64,000 nucleotides of DNA from Paenibacillus sp. FSL H8-0048 (GCF_038002825.1 NZ_JBBODF010000001.1:4278001-4342000), one strand, 5' to 3'. Positions 1-9,619 are shown, counted from the stretch's first letter. The notes: a model not told the origin generated them from the sequence alone. Numbers and translations: made by a program.

Positions 1-160
1 AATCGTAATCATCCTCTTGAATCTTCGTCCTCACTGGAGAGCCTCCCTGAATCGTATTCACCCGCTTGAATCTCTGCCTTTACCGGAGAGCCTCCCTGAA
101 CCATAATATCCCTCTTGAATCTCCGTCCTCACCGGAGAGCTTCCCTGGAACGGAATCTCT
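1..160. repeat. 49-bp tandem repeat, about three copies
   Basis: The string CTTGAATCT recurs at 16, 65 and 114, each time followed by a GGAGAGCYTCCCTG block, giving a 49-bp period. The left edge is cut by the window. The second unit contains the stop codon of the GH3 gene, so its last residues are repeat-encoded. Because 49 is not a multiple of three, the frame changes between units. No function is evident. Confidence 0.7.
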
Positions 161-1803
161 CCGAATAGTGCCTTCACCGTCAGCTCTACCGTATCTTCAT
201 GCAGGGAATACGCATTCACCAGGGTATCTAAGAAGGGAATGTCCTGCAGCAGATACGGCGTAGCGAACGAAATACCGATCGGCCGGACAGTCTCTGCATG
301 CTGCATGGCCCAGATGGCTTTGGCTGCTTCCCCCACTGGACGGGCGGTATTCATCATTCCGTGCAGCGGAAGGAAGTATGGGGCGAAGGCGGCATCCCAG
401 CGGACCCCGGACAGCTCCCATTGCCGCAGCGTCGTCAGCGGCTCGAATTCATCCAGAATATCGACCGCAAGCCCCCGGGCCTTAAGCTGCTCCACAAAAA
501 GATTCATCCGCTCATATCTGCGCCCCTCCGTCACCTTATTCAGCATGATGACCAGCACCCGCCGGATCTTCTGCGGATTCAGCGGCAGCTGGCCGGTACG
601 GTTGCGCACCAGGGTAATGCAGCGCCCGGCCAGCTCGCGGCTGAACTGTCTGACCTGCCGGTCCAGACTGGGCAGCAGCTTGTCGTCCAGCAGCGGCAGC
701 GCCCGGCCGTCTTCTTCCCCGGCGCGGGCAGCATGCACGCCAAGCCGCGCCTTCAGCTCCAGAATCCGCCGGACACTGGCCTTCAGCCGTTCCCGGCTGA
801 CACGTCCGTCCTCCACCGCCTGCTCCATGACCGCGAAGTAACGCACTCCTGGCCAGAGCAGCACATCCGTACCGCAATTGAAGCAGTCGATGATGCGCTG
901 CGTGTAGTCTCCCCAGGATAAGAACCCGCCCATATCGAGCGCATCCGACAGCACAACTCCATCGAAGCCCAGCCGCTCCCGCAGCAGCCCTGTTGTAATC
1001 CGTTCCGAGACGGTTGCCGGAATCGGCTTCGATCCGCTGCCTGCCCCGTCTTCGATCCAAGGAAGGGCGATATGTCCGGTCATATAGGACATCACACCCT
1101 GATCAATCATCTCCCCGGCCACCTGTCCGTAAGTGGAGAACCACTCCTCTTCCGATAAGCTGTTCAACGTAGTAATGATATGCTGATCCCTGTAATCGAC
1201 CCCGTCACCAGGAAAATGCTTGGCGCATGCCGCAAGGCCATGCTCCTGCATCCCCCGCATAACAGCGGCAGCCAGGCGTGCCGCCCGTCCGGCCTCATCG
1301 CCGAGACAACGGGTCGTAATCACGGGATTCATCCAGTTCAGCAGCAGATCGGTGCCCGGGGCCAGCGCCCAGGTGAACCCCGCCGCCCGGCCTTCAAGCG
1401 CGGTATATTTGCCGTATTCATAAGCCAGGGCCTCATCATCGGCGGCGGCAAGCGCGAGGAGCGGCGGGAAGGCCGTGAGACTTCTCACGGCCGAGCCTGC
1501 CCCGAATTCCAGATCACCGGAGAACAGCAGCGGGAACCTGCTGATGCCCTGCAGCATTCCCGCCCAGTCCCGGTAATCCTCCGCTTTGCCCGCAGCCTTC
1601 TGAATGACCTCCCCGCCGATGAAGAAGCTGCCCACCGGATACTGCTCCAGATACCTGCGGAGACTTGCCTCATCATCTCCTTTGAACGGCAGTCTGCCTG
1701 CGTGGTCTTGCATCGTCTGCCCGATCAGCTCACGAAGGCTCATCGCTTCAAGCGTACCCTCTACCCACTCCTGTTCTTCCTTGGTTAACGGCTTCTGCAT
1801 CAT
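58..1803 (-). CDS. glycoside hydrolase family 3 (beta-N-acetylhexosaminidase-like)
   Basis: 581 residues with no signal peptide, so probably cytoplasmic. The GH3 N-terminal barrel is clear: KHFPGDG at about 195-201 (substrate-binding Lys-His) and DGVVLSDALDMGG around 281-293, where D287 is the expected nucleophile. The layout resembles NagZ-type enzymes plus a C-terminal alpha/beta domain, but NagZ KHFPGHGD is replaced by KHFPGDGVD, so the exact glycoside is uncertain. The start is supported by GGGAGGAG six bases upstream. It is the last gene of a minus-strand carbohydrate operon and likely cleaves oligosaccharides imported by the upstream ABC system. It also has its own upstream promoter-like element (1871-1901). 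The C-terminus runs into a tandem repeat. Confidence 0.88.
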   Translation of the reverse strand: MMQKPLTKEEQEWVEGTLEAMSLRELIGQTMQDHAGRLPFKGDDEASLRRYLEQYPVGSFFIGGEVIQKAAGKAEDYRDWAGMLQGISRFPLLFSGDLEFGAGSAVRSLTAFPPLLALAAADDEALAYEYGKYTALEGRAAGFTWALAPGTDLLLNWMNPVITTRCLGDEAGRAARLAAAVMRGMQEHGLAACAKHFPGDGVDYRDQHIITTLNSLSEEEWFSTYGQVAGEMIDQGVMSYMTGHIALPWIEDGAGSGSKPIPATVSERITTGLLRERLGFDGVVLSDALDMGGFLSWGDYTQRIIDCFNCGTDVLLWPGVRYFAVMEQAVEDGRVSRERLKASVRRILELKARLGVHAARAGEEDGRALPLLDDKLLPSLDRQVRQFSRELAGRCITLVRNRTGQLPLNPQKIRRVLVIMLNKVTEGRRYERMNLFVEQLKARGLAVDILDEFEPLTTLRQWELSGVRWDAAFAPYFLPLHGMMNTARPVGEAAKAIWAMQHAETVRPIGISFATPYLLQDIPFLDTLVNAYSLHEDTVELTVKALFGEIPFQGSSPVRTEIQEGYYGSGRLSGKGRDSSG

Positions 1804-1870
1804 TTAAAGCTCCTCCCGGCAGGTTCTGTTCTGAGTCCAGTGTACCGGATCGCGAAGCTGGTCTACATAC

Positions 1871-1901
1871 AGCCAGCTATAATATAAGTTCAATATTCTA
1901 C
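1871..1901 (-). promoter_or_regulatory. shared 31-bp promoter element, copy 1
   Basis: On the minus strand this reads GTAGAATATTGAAC followed by TTATATTATAGCTGGC. It matches the element at 9165-9195 at 26 of 31 positions. It lies 68 bp upstream of the GH3 start; the other copy lies 83 bp upstream of the first permease. TATTAT or TATAG may serve as a -10 box. Shared control of the operon ends is inferred. Confidence 0.5.
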
Positions 1902-1941
1902 AAACTGCCTGCGCGCATATCCCCAGCGGCTGATTAGCCCG

Positions 1942-4900
1942 TCAGGGCAGGCTGATCAGAAGCGTCCTTGCCCGCTTGTTATTCTCCTTGTTCATCTCCG
2001 CATACCGCCAGATATCATTCACAAAAAAGCTGACCGTAAACTCGCCGATGGTCGGCACCGTCCAGCGGGGCGTTCCCTGGGCACTGGCGTTAGCCGTCAG
2101 TGTAATCTCCTCGCCCGGCTGAATCACACTGGTATTCGTGTCCGTCCACGAGACCACCCCGCCGTTGACCGAGAAGGCGCCGCCGGTAATCTGCCCAAGT
2201 CCGGTCGAAGCATTCAGCGGTGTGGGACGGACGCCGATGTTCTTCACTTTGGCCCAGAAAATTAGGGAGTCGCCCAGCTGCGGTGTGCTGTGCGCGGAAG
2301 GGCTGCCGTCGCTGTTCACAATCTGCCAGCCGATATCCGTCACGGTCAGATCCGGTCCCGGTACAGGCAGTACAGACTCGTAGCTCTCATACTCCAGCCC
2401 GCTGACCATTACCTTTCCGCCTTTGCCTGCAATCTCTATCCGGTGCAGCCCGTATTCCAGACCCGTCAGCTCGTAGACAATTTTATGATCGCCCTCCAGC
2501 CCTGCCTGCGGAATAACTACAGTCTCCTTATACTCGCCATCGACGTAGACATCCGCACTGCCCATATCGCTCTTGATATCTGATCTCCAGCGGACACCGA
2601 TGCCATTGAAGCTGAAGGCGGCTGTGGCATCCTCTTCGTAGGTCACATGGGAGACTCCATTGGGCGCAGGCGTGAATCCGGCATAGTCAATATAAGGATG
2701 ATCGTGTGCGGCCGGATACCAGTGGGAGAGCGGAACGTACTGCCCCTCCTCCAGCCTGAAGTAATCGAGATTCGCCCCCTTCCCGGCCGAAGTGAAGCTG
2801 ATCGTGTTATAGCCCGGCTGGAGGGTAATGCCATACTGCCGTGCTGTCAGATTCGCGGTCCAGCTTCCCGTAGAAGGCAGGGTTACTGTGGACTGCTTCA
2901 CGCCGTTCACGAGAATGTTTTTCTTCGACTCCTCATTGGAAGCGTATACAATTGTCAAAGTATAGCTGCCTCCGTTCACGGAGTGGAAGCCTTGGATCGT
3001 TAAGCCTCCGCTATGTGTCTGCTCTACGACCTTGCCGCCCGAGGCGCTGCTGTTATTACCGGTCTTCAGCGGCAGGGCAAAGGCGGTAGCTTCGGCCTCG
3101 AACTTGGAAGGATCTCCTGCGGCATGCGGTGTAATGGGCATAACCGGCGTAGTCGCTGACACGGCTGCGCTAAGAGGCGATACATTGCCGGAGTCATCCA
3201 CGGCCTGCACCGTGTAGCTGTAAGTGGTCTGGGGCGCAACGGTATAGTCACTCCAGAAGGTCAGCCTACCCGGAATATTGATCACCGGAGCCGCTCCGCC
3301 GTCACGGTAGACGTTATAGCTGACCACAGCATCATTGTCTGTCGAACCCGCCCAGGTCAGCCGGATCTGCTCATGGCTTACGGCTGTTGCCGCAGGGTTG
3401 CCCGGAGCAGCAGGCAGTGTGTTGTCCTGCTCATCCAGGATGTACTGGACTGTCTCTCCCGCGTCCAGTGCCACTGTAAGGGTAACGTAGGGATCTGCCG
3501 TAAGCTCCACCCGGGAGTAGGCGGCGGCGTACGTCTCCCCGGGTCCGAACCGCTCCCCGGTATATACTCCGCTGGACGGCAGGGCCACCCGGACCTGCAT
3601 CGTTACCGGCGTCTTCTCGAAATTCACGAAGTTCAGCAGGATTTTATCCGCAGCAGCCCCGATGGCCGAAGTGCCCAGCGTCGAGGTATCCACTGCGCGG
3701 AAGTATGCCTTCAGCCCGGTCAGTTCAGCCGCATTCAGTACCTCGTAGCCCAGCGGGCTTCCATGCGTAGCGTAAGCAGCGGCCAGTCTGCGGAACGTCT
3801 TCAGCCGGGTCTCCCCGGATTCATTGATATTAGCCGGTACCGCCGCCGTATCCTCATAGCGGTGCGTGTTCCAGTTAATCGCGGAATCGAACAGGCCAAA
3901 CTCCGTCCCGTCATTGAAGAAGGCGGCATGCTGCATAATATGGTCGGCATAACCGATATTCCCCCGCAGCTCCCGGTCAAAAGCAGAAGCGAACCTGTAA
4001 GCATACGTCCCGTATTTCGTATTGTCGGAATGATTGTCGTTGCTGCCGGTCTCACTCATGGCCATCTCTTTGCCGAAGCCTTCCTCTGAATCGTTGTACA
4101 CCCGAAGATTCTCATAGAGGCTTCCGCCCGGCAACGGCTGGACGCCGGTCCCGCCATAGCTGTGTCCGTTGGTCACATCCGACAGTGCTTCAATCGGCGC
4201 ACGCTGGGCAGCGTCCCGTTCCCAGCCGTCTGGGGTGCCGTTATACGGCCAGTAGGCCCAGCCCGGGGCGACAATTTTCAGGTACGGCTGGCTGTTCGTC
4301 TGCCTCTCCTCGTCCATCATTTCATGAAGCGCCAGCACTGCCTTCTGCGCCCAGCCGAACAGTCCCGGCTCGTTGCCTGTCTCTGCATACTGATACAGAT
4401 CGCCGAATTTGTTGACAAAGCCGCTGTAATAGCTCCTCAGCGCAGAGCTGATCGTCCCTGCCGCCAGCTCGCTGTTAGTCTTCCAGTTGCCGCCGATGAT
4501 ATTAACCATAGGCGCAAGGTTGAGGTCGCGCAGCGTCTCCAGATACTTGCGGCCCTGCGGGTCCCAGCCTGTGCTGGTATCGGACCAGAAGGAGGTGCGC
4601 ATCCAGTTGCCGCTGTAGGCAATGCCCAGCCACTTGGCCATCGGCGCCAGATGGCGGATTGCATGCTCGTCATACCTGAAGGTCGAAGCGGCAATCGTGC
4701 TGCCGAGATGAACATACCTGCCATGGATGGGCTCTGTGGCCGGCTCCTCCAGTGCCTTCAGCCTGAAATAATCCCACTCAAACCACAGATACTTGTCACC
4801 GTCATATCCGGGCGACAGCGGATCAGCGTATAGCCCGCGATCCACAGTCAGCTTCAGCTCATTGCTGCCGGTCTTCAGCTGTTCTGAGGGAATGTAGAGT

Positions 4901-5409
4901 CTATAGGTTTCTTTCCATGTGTTCGTAAGGGGGGTCTCTCCGTCATTCAGCCCGGTAATCTGAATCAGCCCGCTGAAGCTGCCATTGGTGAACACGGCCA
5001 GCTGCGGAATAGCTGTGCTTGCATCCAGTACCTTGAAGCTGAACTCAACACCATTGAGGGGGACTTCCGTAAGATTGAAGCTTAGCTCCATCGCCGCATT
5101 ACGGTCCAGCTTCATGCCGCGGGAGATCGTATTCCAGTTCAGGGGATTGACGGGGAGGTTAATATTCTCACTGTACACATCCTGATACACTGTAAATTCT
5201 GCGGAGCTGTTATCCTGCTCGCCCACCTGCCATAGCAGCGAAGACGGCTGATAGGTATCCTCTGTGACCGTACTGTTATTTGCATGATCTTCCACAACCG
5301 CCTGTGCAGGCGGCATTTCGGCAGAGCTGATCTGTACTCCGGGCAATGCTGCGGACATCCATACCAGCGCTGCAATGAGCAATTTGCCTGTGATTCTCTG
5401 AATTCGCAT
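1942..5409 (-). CDS. secreted multidomain glycosidase (CBM, catalytic barrel, FN3, CBM, CARDB-like)
   Basis: 1155 residues. A signal peptide (basic start, hydrophobic 9-27) indicates export. Regions seen: a beta-sandwich resembling the C-terminal sugar-binding domain of rhamnogalacturonan lyases (about 60-220), a TIM-barrel-like catalytic region (about 230-600) with GNEPG (E347, likely acid/base) and MSETGSND (E453, likely nucleophile), an FN3 domain (about 665-755), a CBM6/35-like domain (about 775-900), a further beta domain (905-1020) and a CARDB-like C-terminus starting PDLTVTDIGW. The spacing of the two glutamates fits a clan GH-A retaining enzyme; I cannot name the family. It lies directly after the binding-protein gene, so it probably releases the oligosaccharides that system imports. 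RBS GAGAGGGTG precedes the ATG. Confidence 0.75.
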   Translation of the reverse strand: MRIQRITGKLLIAALVWMSAALPGVQISSAEMPPAQAVVEDHANNSTVTEDTYQPSSLLWQVGEQDNSSAEFTVYQDVYSENINLPVNPLNWNTISRGMKLDRNAAMELSFNLTEVPLNGVEFSFKVLDASTAIPQLAVFTNGSFSGLIQITGLNDGETPLTNTWKETYRLYIPSEQLKTGSNELKLTVDRGLYADPLSPGYDGDKYLWFEWDYFRLKALEEPATEPIHGRYVHLGSTIAASTFRYDEHAIRHLAPMAKWLGIAYSGNWMRTSFWSDTSTGWDPQGRKYLETLRDLNLAPMVNIIGGNWKTNSELAAGTISSALRSYYSGFVNKFGDLYQYAETGNEPGLFGWAQKAVLALHEMMDEERQTNSQPYLKIVAPGWAYWPYNGTPDGWERDAAQRAPIEALSDVTNGHSYGGTGVQPLPGGSLYENLRVYNDSEEGFGKEMAMSETGSNDNHSDNTKYGTYAYRFASAFDRELRGNIGYADHIMQHAAFFNDGTEFGLFDSAINWNTHRYEDTAAVPANINESGETRLKTFRRLAAAYATHGSPLGYEVLNAAELTGLKAYFRAVDTSTLGTSAIGAAADKILLNFVNFEKTPVTMQVRVALPSSGVYTGERFGPGETYAAAYSRVELTADPYVTLTVALDAGETVQYILDEQDNTLPAAPGNPAATAVSHEQIRLTWAGSTDNDAVVSYNVYRDGGAAPVINIPGRLTFWSDYTVAPQTTYSYTVQAVDDSGNVSPLSAAVSATTPVMPITPHAAGDPSKFEAEATAFALPLKTGNNSSASGGKVVEQTHSGGLTIQGFHSVNGGSYTLTIVYASNEESKKNILVNGVKQSTVTLPSTGSWTANLTARQYGITLQPGYNTISFTSAGKGANLDYFRLEEGQYVPLSHWYPAAHDHPYIDYAGFTPAPNGVSHVTYEEDATAAFSFNGIGVRWRSDIKSDMGSADVYVDGEYKETVVIPQAGLEGDHKIVYELTGLEYGLHRIEIAGKGGKVMVSGLEYESYESVLPVPGPDLTVTDIGWQIVNSDGSPSAHSTPQLGDSLIFWAKVKNIGVRPTPLNASTGLGQITGGAFSVNGGVVSWTDTNTSVIQPGEEITLTANASAQGTPRWTVPTIGEFTVSFFVNDIWRYAEMNKENNKRARTLLISLP

Positions 5410-5461
5410 AGTAACACCCTCTCTTAATCAGATAGGGCTCCCCAAAGGCTGGATTAGCGAA

Positions 5462-5524
5462 AGAGAATACCCGGTACCTGCCGCAGGCGGCCGCGTGACT
5501 GCTGCTGCCGGATACCGGGCGTGC
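5462..5524 (-). terminator. stem-loop after the binding-protein gene (attenuator or mRNA stabiliser)
   Basis: On the minus strand CCCGGTATCCGGCA pairs imperfectly with TGCCGCAGGTACCGGG, followed by TATTCTCTTT. It sits between the solute-binding protein gene and the glycosidase gene. A hairpin here commonly lowers downstream expression relative to the binding protein. There is no long U-tract, so complete termination is unlikely. Confidence 0.45.
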
Positions 5525-5539
5525 TATGGCCTCTACTGC

Positions 5540-7093
5540 TTATTTGGCGGCCAGAAAAGCGTCGAGCTGACTCTGAATTTCCGTAATCACAGCGTCCAGG
5601 CCTGCGGCCTTCAGCTTGCTGTTCATCTCCTTCAGGACCGGCTCAGGGTCCTTTTCCCCGGAGAACAGGGTGTTCTTATACTGCTTCGTGATGTTGATCA
5701 GCGCTCCGATCTGTGACTGCACCTTGGTTGAATCGAACACAAACCCGATGACTGGGGAAATATTCGAGTTCTTATTCCAGTCCGTATAGAGCTGCACGCG
5801 CTTCGGATCTTCATCCTTATTCAGGTAGTTCAGCAGCACATTGCCGATCATCCAGGAGGAGACGGAGTTATAGCCGCTGTCCGCAATGAACTCCACAGTA
5901 TTGTTCTCCAGCTTCTTGTAGTGCTTGCCCTCAATGCCGAAGGTCAGCAGGTTGTAGAGCACCGGATCGGTGTGAATCAGGTTCATGAACATCATCGCCC
6001 GCTCGGGGTTCTTCGAGGTTCTGGAGATGGCGAGCATGGAGCCCTGCAGACTCTTGGTACTGACCTGAACAGGCAGCAGCGTCTTGATGATCATCGGCTT
6101 CTCGGCGAGCCGGGTCCAATCATTGGTGGACGTCGGATTCATGTTGCCGTAGACGAACCAGGCCTTGCCGCTTTTGACCGCATCCTTCAGCTCGGTCTTG
6201 TCAGTGGCTCCGTTCTTGTTAATATAGCCCGCTTCATACCAGCTGCGGATCAGCTTCAGCCGCTCCGTCATTGCCGGCGTGTCGTATTCGTTGAACACCT
6301 TCATGGTCTTGTAATCCAGCAGGGTCGGGATATCATTGCTGCCGTCTAAGTCCTCGCTGTCAGGATACGCGGTGAACCAGTGCAGACTGTCGGTATGGTT
6401 CATGAACAGCGGAGAGAGGGCCGGCTCCTTCTCCTTAATTGTCTTCAGCATCGGTTCAATATCCTCCAGCTTCTGGAGGCTGTTCACATCGAAGCCGTAT
6501 TTATCCACAATCGCCTTGTCAAAAGCAAACCCGACCGACTGACCCAGCTCCTTCTCGGTTGGAACCGCATACAAATGTCCGTTGACGGTGGCCGCCTGCA
6601 GGTAAGCGGGGTTGATCTGTGCCTTCGTCTCTTTGGCATAGGTGTCCAGCAGCTCCTCCAGCGGCAGATACGCCCCCTTCGCGGCATTGGTCATGAAGTT
6701 CCAGGTATAGACCATATCGAACACCTCGCCGGACTGGATCATCAGGTTGACCTTGTCGGCCGGTTTATCCCAGCTCAGCTGGTTGATCTTGAGGGTGGCG
6801 TTGATTTTATCCTTCAAGTAGGCGTTGATCTCCTGCTCTACGGACGCCACATCCTTATCCGGCCCGCCGGGCAGATACAGGGACAGCTCCACCGGCGGAA
6901 GTGCATCCGGCGCCTCTGTTCCGCCCGCTTCGGTTCCTGTGGCTTCCTTCGTTGCCGCCGGAGCTGTGGTGCTTTCTCCCGCTTTCTCTGTAGGCGCAGC
7001 TGTATTGCCATTGTTCCCCGCACATCCGGCCAGGGTGAATCCGGCTATCAGCACAAGCGACAGCAGCAGACCTGTGACTTTTTTACCTGCCAT
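5540..7093 (-). CDS. carbohydrate ABC transporter solute-binding lipoprotein
   Basis: 517 residues. A lipoprotein signal ends at LAGCAG (Cys about 24), followed by a Thr/Glu/Ala-rich linker to about residue 60 and a long periplasmic-type binding fold. The C-terminal third (IGALINITKQYKNTLFSGEK and the following helix) resembles the DUF3502-type tail of Paenibacillus lipoproteins paired with LplB/YtcP permeases. It would capture an oligosaccharide outside the membrane for the permeases encoded just upstream. RBS GGGGAGG lies 8 bases from the ATG. The operon has no ATPase gene. The substrate cannot be told; the neighbouring secreted glycosidase suggests plant or microbial polysaccharide fragments. 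Confidence 0.9.
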   Translation of the reverse strand: MAGKKVTGLLLSLVLIAGFTLAGCAGNNGNTAAPTEKAGESTTAPAATKEATGTEAGGTEAPDALPPVELSLYLPGGPDKDVASVEQEINAYLKDKINATLKINQLSWDKPADKVNLMIQSGEVFDMVYTWNFMTNAAKGAYLPLEELLDTYAKETKAQINPAYLQAATVNGHLYAVPTEKELGQSVGFAFDKAIVDKYGFDVNSLQKLEDIEPMLKTIKEKEPALSPLFMNHTDSLHWFTAYPDSEDLDGSNDIPTLLDYKTMKVFNEYDTPAMTERLKLIRSWYEAGYINKNGATDKTELKDAVKSGKAWFVYGNMNPTSTNDWTRLAEKPMIIKTLLPVQVSTKSLQGSMLAISRTSKNPERAMMFMNLIHTDPVLYNLLTFGIEGKHYKKLENNTVEFIADSGYNSVSSWMIGNVLLNYLNKDEDPKRVQLYTDWNKNSNISPVIGFVFDSTKVQSQIGALINITKQYKNTLFSGEKDPEPVLKEMNSKLKAAGLDAVITEIQSQLDAFLAAK

Positions 7094-7146
7094 ACTTTTT
7101 TCCTCCCCTTGATGGACAAATATATGCTAATCGGTAGGTTCCGAGG

Positions 7147-8040
7147 TTAGCCTTTGATCGAGCCGAGCGTCAGTCCTTTGATGAAATACCGCTGGAAGAA
7201 CGGATAGGCCAGCACAATCGGCCCAATGCCGATCAGCGCCATCGCCATACGGATCGTTTCCCCCGGCAATTTGGCCAGCTCGGTGGCCGAGCCTTGAATG
7301 AGTGCCCCGTTGCGGCTCAGGTAGTCTGCCTGGGAGATCATTTTGTACATGAGATATTGGAGGGAATAGAGGTCTGTGTCAGTAATGAAGATCATGCTGT
7401 TGAACCAGTCGTTCCAGTAATGCAGTGTATTGAACAGCCCAATGGTCGCGAAGACCGGCAGAGACAGCGGGAAAACAATCCGGAAGAACGTCCGCAGCTC
7501 CCCCGCCCCGTCAATCGTAGAGGCTTCAATCAGCGCGGGCGGCACGCTCATCTGGAAGTACGTCTTCATAATCAGCACATTGAACGGGGACAGCAGCATC
7601 GGCACAACCAGCGCCCAGATCGAATTTTTGAGGTCCAGCACCTGAGTGTAGACCATATACCACGGCACCAGCCCGCCGCCGAACAGCATGGTGAAAAAGA
7701 TCAGGAAAGCGAACACCCCCCGGTACCGGAAATCCGCCCGCGATATCGGATACGCATACAGGGAAGAGAGGAACACACTGGCCAGCGTTCCGGTGATTGT
7801 GACGAAGATGGAGATGCCGTAGGCCCGCAGCACCACGCTGTAATCCTTGAAGATATAAGCGTAAGCCTCCAGGCTAAGCTTCTCAGGAATGAACTGATAG
7901 CCACTACGGACAATGTAATCGTAGTCGGTAATCGAGATCATGAAGACCAGGACAATCGGCAGCAGGCAAGCCAGGGACAGAATGATAAAAATAATATGGA
8001 GAAGAACATTAGTGAATCGGGATATTTCGTTATTAGCCAC
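7147..8040 (-). CDS. carbohydrate ABC transporter permease (YtcP/LplC type)
   Basis: 297 residues with six predicted membrane segments, beginning with a hydrophobic helix at about 10-32. The cytoplasmic EAA loop reads EASTIDGAGELRTFFRIV, the contact site for the ATPase in the CUT1 family, and the C-terminus ends RYFIKGLTLGSIKG, typical of the MalG-like partner. The start is a GTG with AAGGAG nine bases upstream. It follows the first permease gene by 46 bp and precedes the binding-protein gene by 53 bp, so the three are co-transcribed. It forms the channel with the neighbouring permease. Confidence 0.92.
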   Translation of the reverse strand: MANNEISRFTNVLLHIIFIILSLACLLPIVLVFMISITDYDYIVRSGYQFIPEKLSLEAYAYIFKDYSVVLRAYGISIFVTITGTLASVFLSSLYAYPISRADFRYRGVFAFLIFFTMLFGGGLVPWYMVYTQVLDLKNSIWALVVPMLLSPFNVLIMKTYFQMSVPPALIEASTIDGAGELRTFFRIVFPLSLPVFATIGLFNTLHYWNDWFNSMIFITDTDLYSLQYLMYKMISQADYLSRNGALIQGSATELAKLPGETIRMAMALIGIGPIVLAYPFFQRYFIKGLTLGSIKG

Positions 8041-8086
8041 GGATTTCCACTCCTTCTACAGGGTACGTGCGCCGCCAGACTTTCCG

Positions 8087-9082
8087 CTAGAAAACCGCCT
8101 GATCCTTGTCAACCTTGCGCACGATCCAGTTCGAGCCGAGGACCAGGAAAAAGCCGACCACCGATTGGTATAATCCGGCCGCTGCGGACATCCCCAGGTT
8201 CCCCATATTGATCAGCGCGTTATAGACGTAGGTGTCGATGACCAGCGTAGTCGGGTACAGCGCCCCGGAGTTCAGCGTAGTCTGGTAGAACAGCCCGAAG
8301 TCGGAGCGGAAGATGCCCCCAATGGCCAAAATCGTTGTAATAATAATGACCGGCCGGATGAGCGGGATGGTAATGTGCAGAATCTGCTTCCACTTGCTGG
8401 CACCGTCGATCAGAGCCGCTTCATAGTACTCATTGTCAATGCCGATGATCGCCGCCAGGTAGATGACACAGCCATAGCCCACCCCTTTCCAGAGATTGAT
8501 CAGCGGCAGAATGAACGGCCAGTACTTCGGCTCCGAATACCAGTTCAGCTCATCCAGACCGAACAGGGCGAAGACCCCTTTATTGATGAAACCGTATTCA
8601 ACATTCAGAAAAGCGAACACCAGATAGCTCACCACCACCATCGACAGGAAGTAGGGGAAGAACATGATGCTCTGATAGAATTTGGCGGCCAGCTTGTTCC
8701 TCAGCTCATTCAGGGCCACCGCAATGGATACGGCGAAGAGCAGATTAAGCACAATGAACACGAAGTTGTAGAGCACCGTATTGCGCGTGATAATCCAGGC
8801 ATCCGAGGTGGCGAACAGGAATTTGAAGTTATCCAGCCCCACCCACGGACTGCCAAGAATCCCGTCTACATAATTGATATTCTTGAACGCAATCACAATC
8901 CCGAACATCGGCAAATAATTGTTGATCAGCAAAAATACTACGCCCGGCAGCAGCATCAGCAGCAGCACCTTATGCTTCAGCAGATGCTTCAGCATGTGTC
9001 TCTTCTTCGTATTGCGGCCTACCGGCGGCAAGCTGCTGCCGTTGCCTGTGACCGCCATACTTCTTTTGGACTCGATAACCAT
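8087..9082 (-). CDS. carbohydrate ABC transporter permease (YtcO/LplB type)
   Basis: 331 residues from the ATG preceded by GGGAGGCGG. The reading frame stays open 273 bp further upstream, but that part translates a 35-bp tandem repeat and lacks an RBS, so it is excluded. The N-terminus is basic (RNTKKRHMLKHLLKHK), followed by six membrane helices; the EAA loop is EAALIDGASKWKQILHITIP. LplB-type permeases pair with YtcP/LplC partners for complex oligosaccharides. It is the first gene of the five-gene operon ending with the GH3 enzyme; the promoter is probably the element at 9165-9195. Confidence 0.92.
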   Translation of the reverse strand: MVIESKRSMAVTGNGSSLPPVGRNTKKRHMLKHLLKHKVLLLMLLPGVVFLLINNYLPMFGIVIAFKNINYVDGILGSPWVGLDNFKFLFATSDAWIITRNTVLYNFVFIVLNLLFAVSIAVALNELRNKLAAKFYQSIMFFPYFLSMVVVSYLVFAFLNVEYGFINKGVFALFGLDELNWYSEPKYWPFILPLINLWKGVGYGCVIYLAAIIGIDNEYYEAALIDGASKWKQILHITIPLIRPVIIITTILAIGGIFRSDFGLFYQTTLNSGALYPTTLVIDTYVYNALINMGNLGMSAAAGLYQSVVGFFLVLGSNWIVRKVDKDQAVF

Positions 9083-9164
9083 TGTCTTCCGCCTCCCGTG
9101 TTCCTTCAGCAGTCCCTCTCTTCCCTGCCTTAAGTGTAGCCGCAGGCGGCCCCATGCTAAATAA

Positions 9165-9195
9165 GGCCATCTATAATAAAAGTTCAAAATCCTAC
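9165..9195 (-). promoter_or_regulatory. shared 31-bp promoter element, copy 2
   Basis: On the minus strand this reads GTAGGATTTTGAAC followed by TTTTATTATAGATGGC. It lies 83 bp upstream of the first permease gene and matches 1871-1901 at 26 of 31 positions. Conservation on both sides of TATTATAG suggests promoter plus activator site rather than a chance -10 match. Confidence 0.5.
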
Positions 9196-9278
9196 GGAGT
9201 TTGGATGGGCTTCGCTTCCGGCCAAGCTGGAAACGGCAGTCAGAAGGGATGGGAAAGCGCACCGCTCCCGTCCTGATT

Positions 9279-9396
9279 CTGGCGTAAGGTGGACGGCTCG
9301 CCCCCTCCTCGCTCTGGCATGAGGTGGACAGCTCGCCCCCTCCTCGCTCTGGCATGAGGTGGACAGCTCGCCCCCTCCTCGCTCTGGCATGAGGTA
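9279..9396. repeat. 35-bp tandem repeat, 3.4 copies
   Basis: Units start at 9279, 9314 and 9349, with a partial copy from 9384. Each begins CTGGCATGAGGTGGACAG and ends CCCCCTCCTCGCT. Units 2 and 3 are identical; unit 1 differs at three positions. The repeats lie upstream of the operon promoter and open a spurious N-terminal extension of the permease reading frame. Confidence 0.85.
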
Positions 9397-9397
9397 C

Positions 9398-9474
9398 ATT
9401 AATTGGATAAACGTATCTTAATTCGGATACTTTTGATTTCTTTCGGGCTTTAGTTGGATAAACGTCATTTAATT
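9398..9474. repeat. TTGGATAAACG repeat pair, 51-bp spacing
   Basis: Two related 26-bp elements begin at 9398 and 9449, exactly 51 bp apart. They share TTGGATAAACGT, three variable bases, then TTAATT. A possible degenerate third TTGG copy follows near 9501. The rest of 9475-9620 shows no gene. Confidence 0.6.
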
Positions 9475-9619
9475 TTGCGTATTCCCCCTACTCCGCTATA
9501 TTGGTTGAATTTTAAGTGTTGTTTCTCCAACTGTTTTCGTACACGAAGACCTCTGTTCACGAATTAGTGGCGAAAATCCAATTATTTTTCGTACCGGAAG
9601 CTATACAGAGGCAAGGACA

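Noticed and set aside
9083..9355. N-terminal extension of the LplB-type permease
   Set aside because: It translates the 35-bp tandem repeat and promoter DNA, lacks an RBS and precedes the family-typical N-terminus that begins after a strong RBS.
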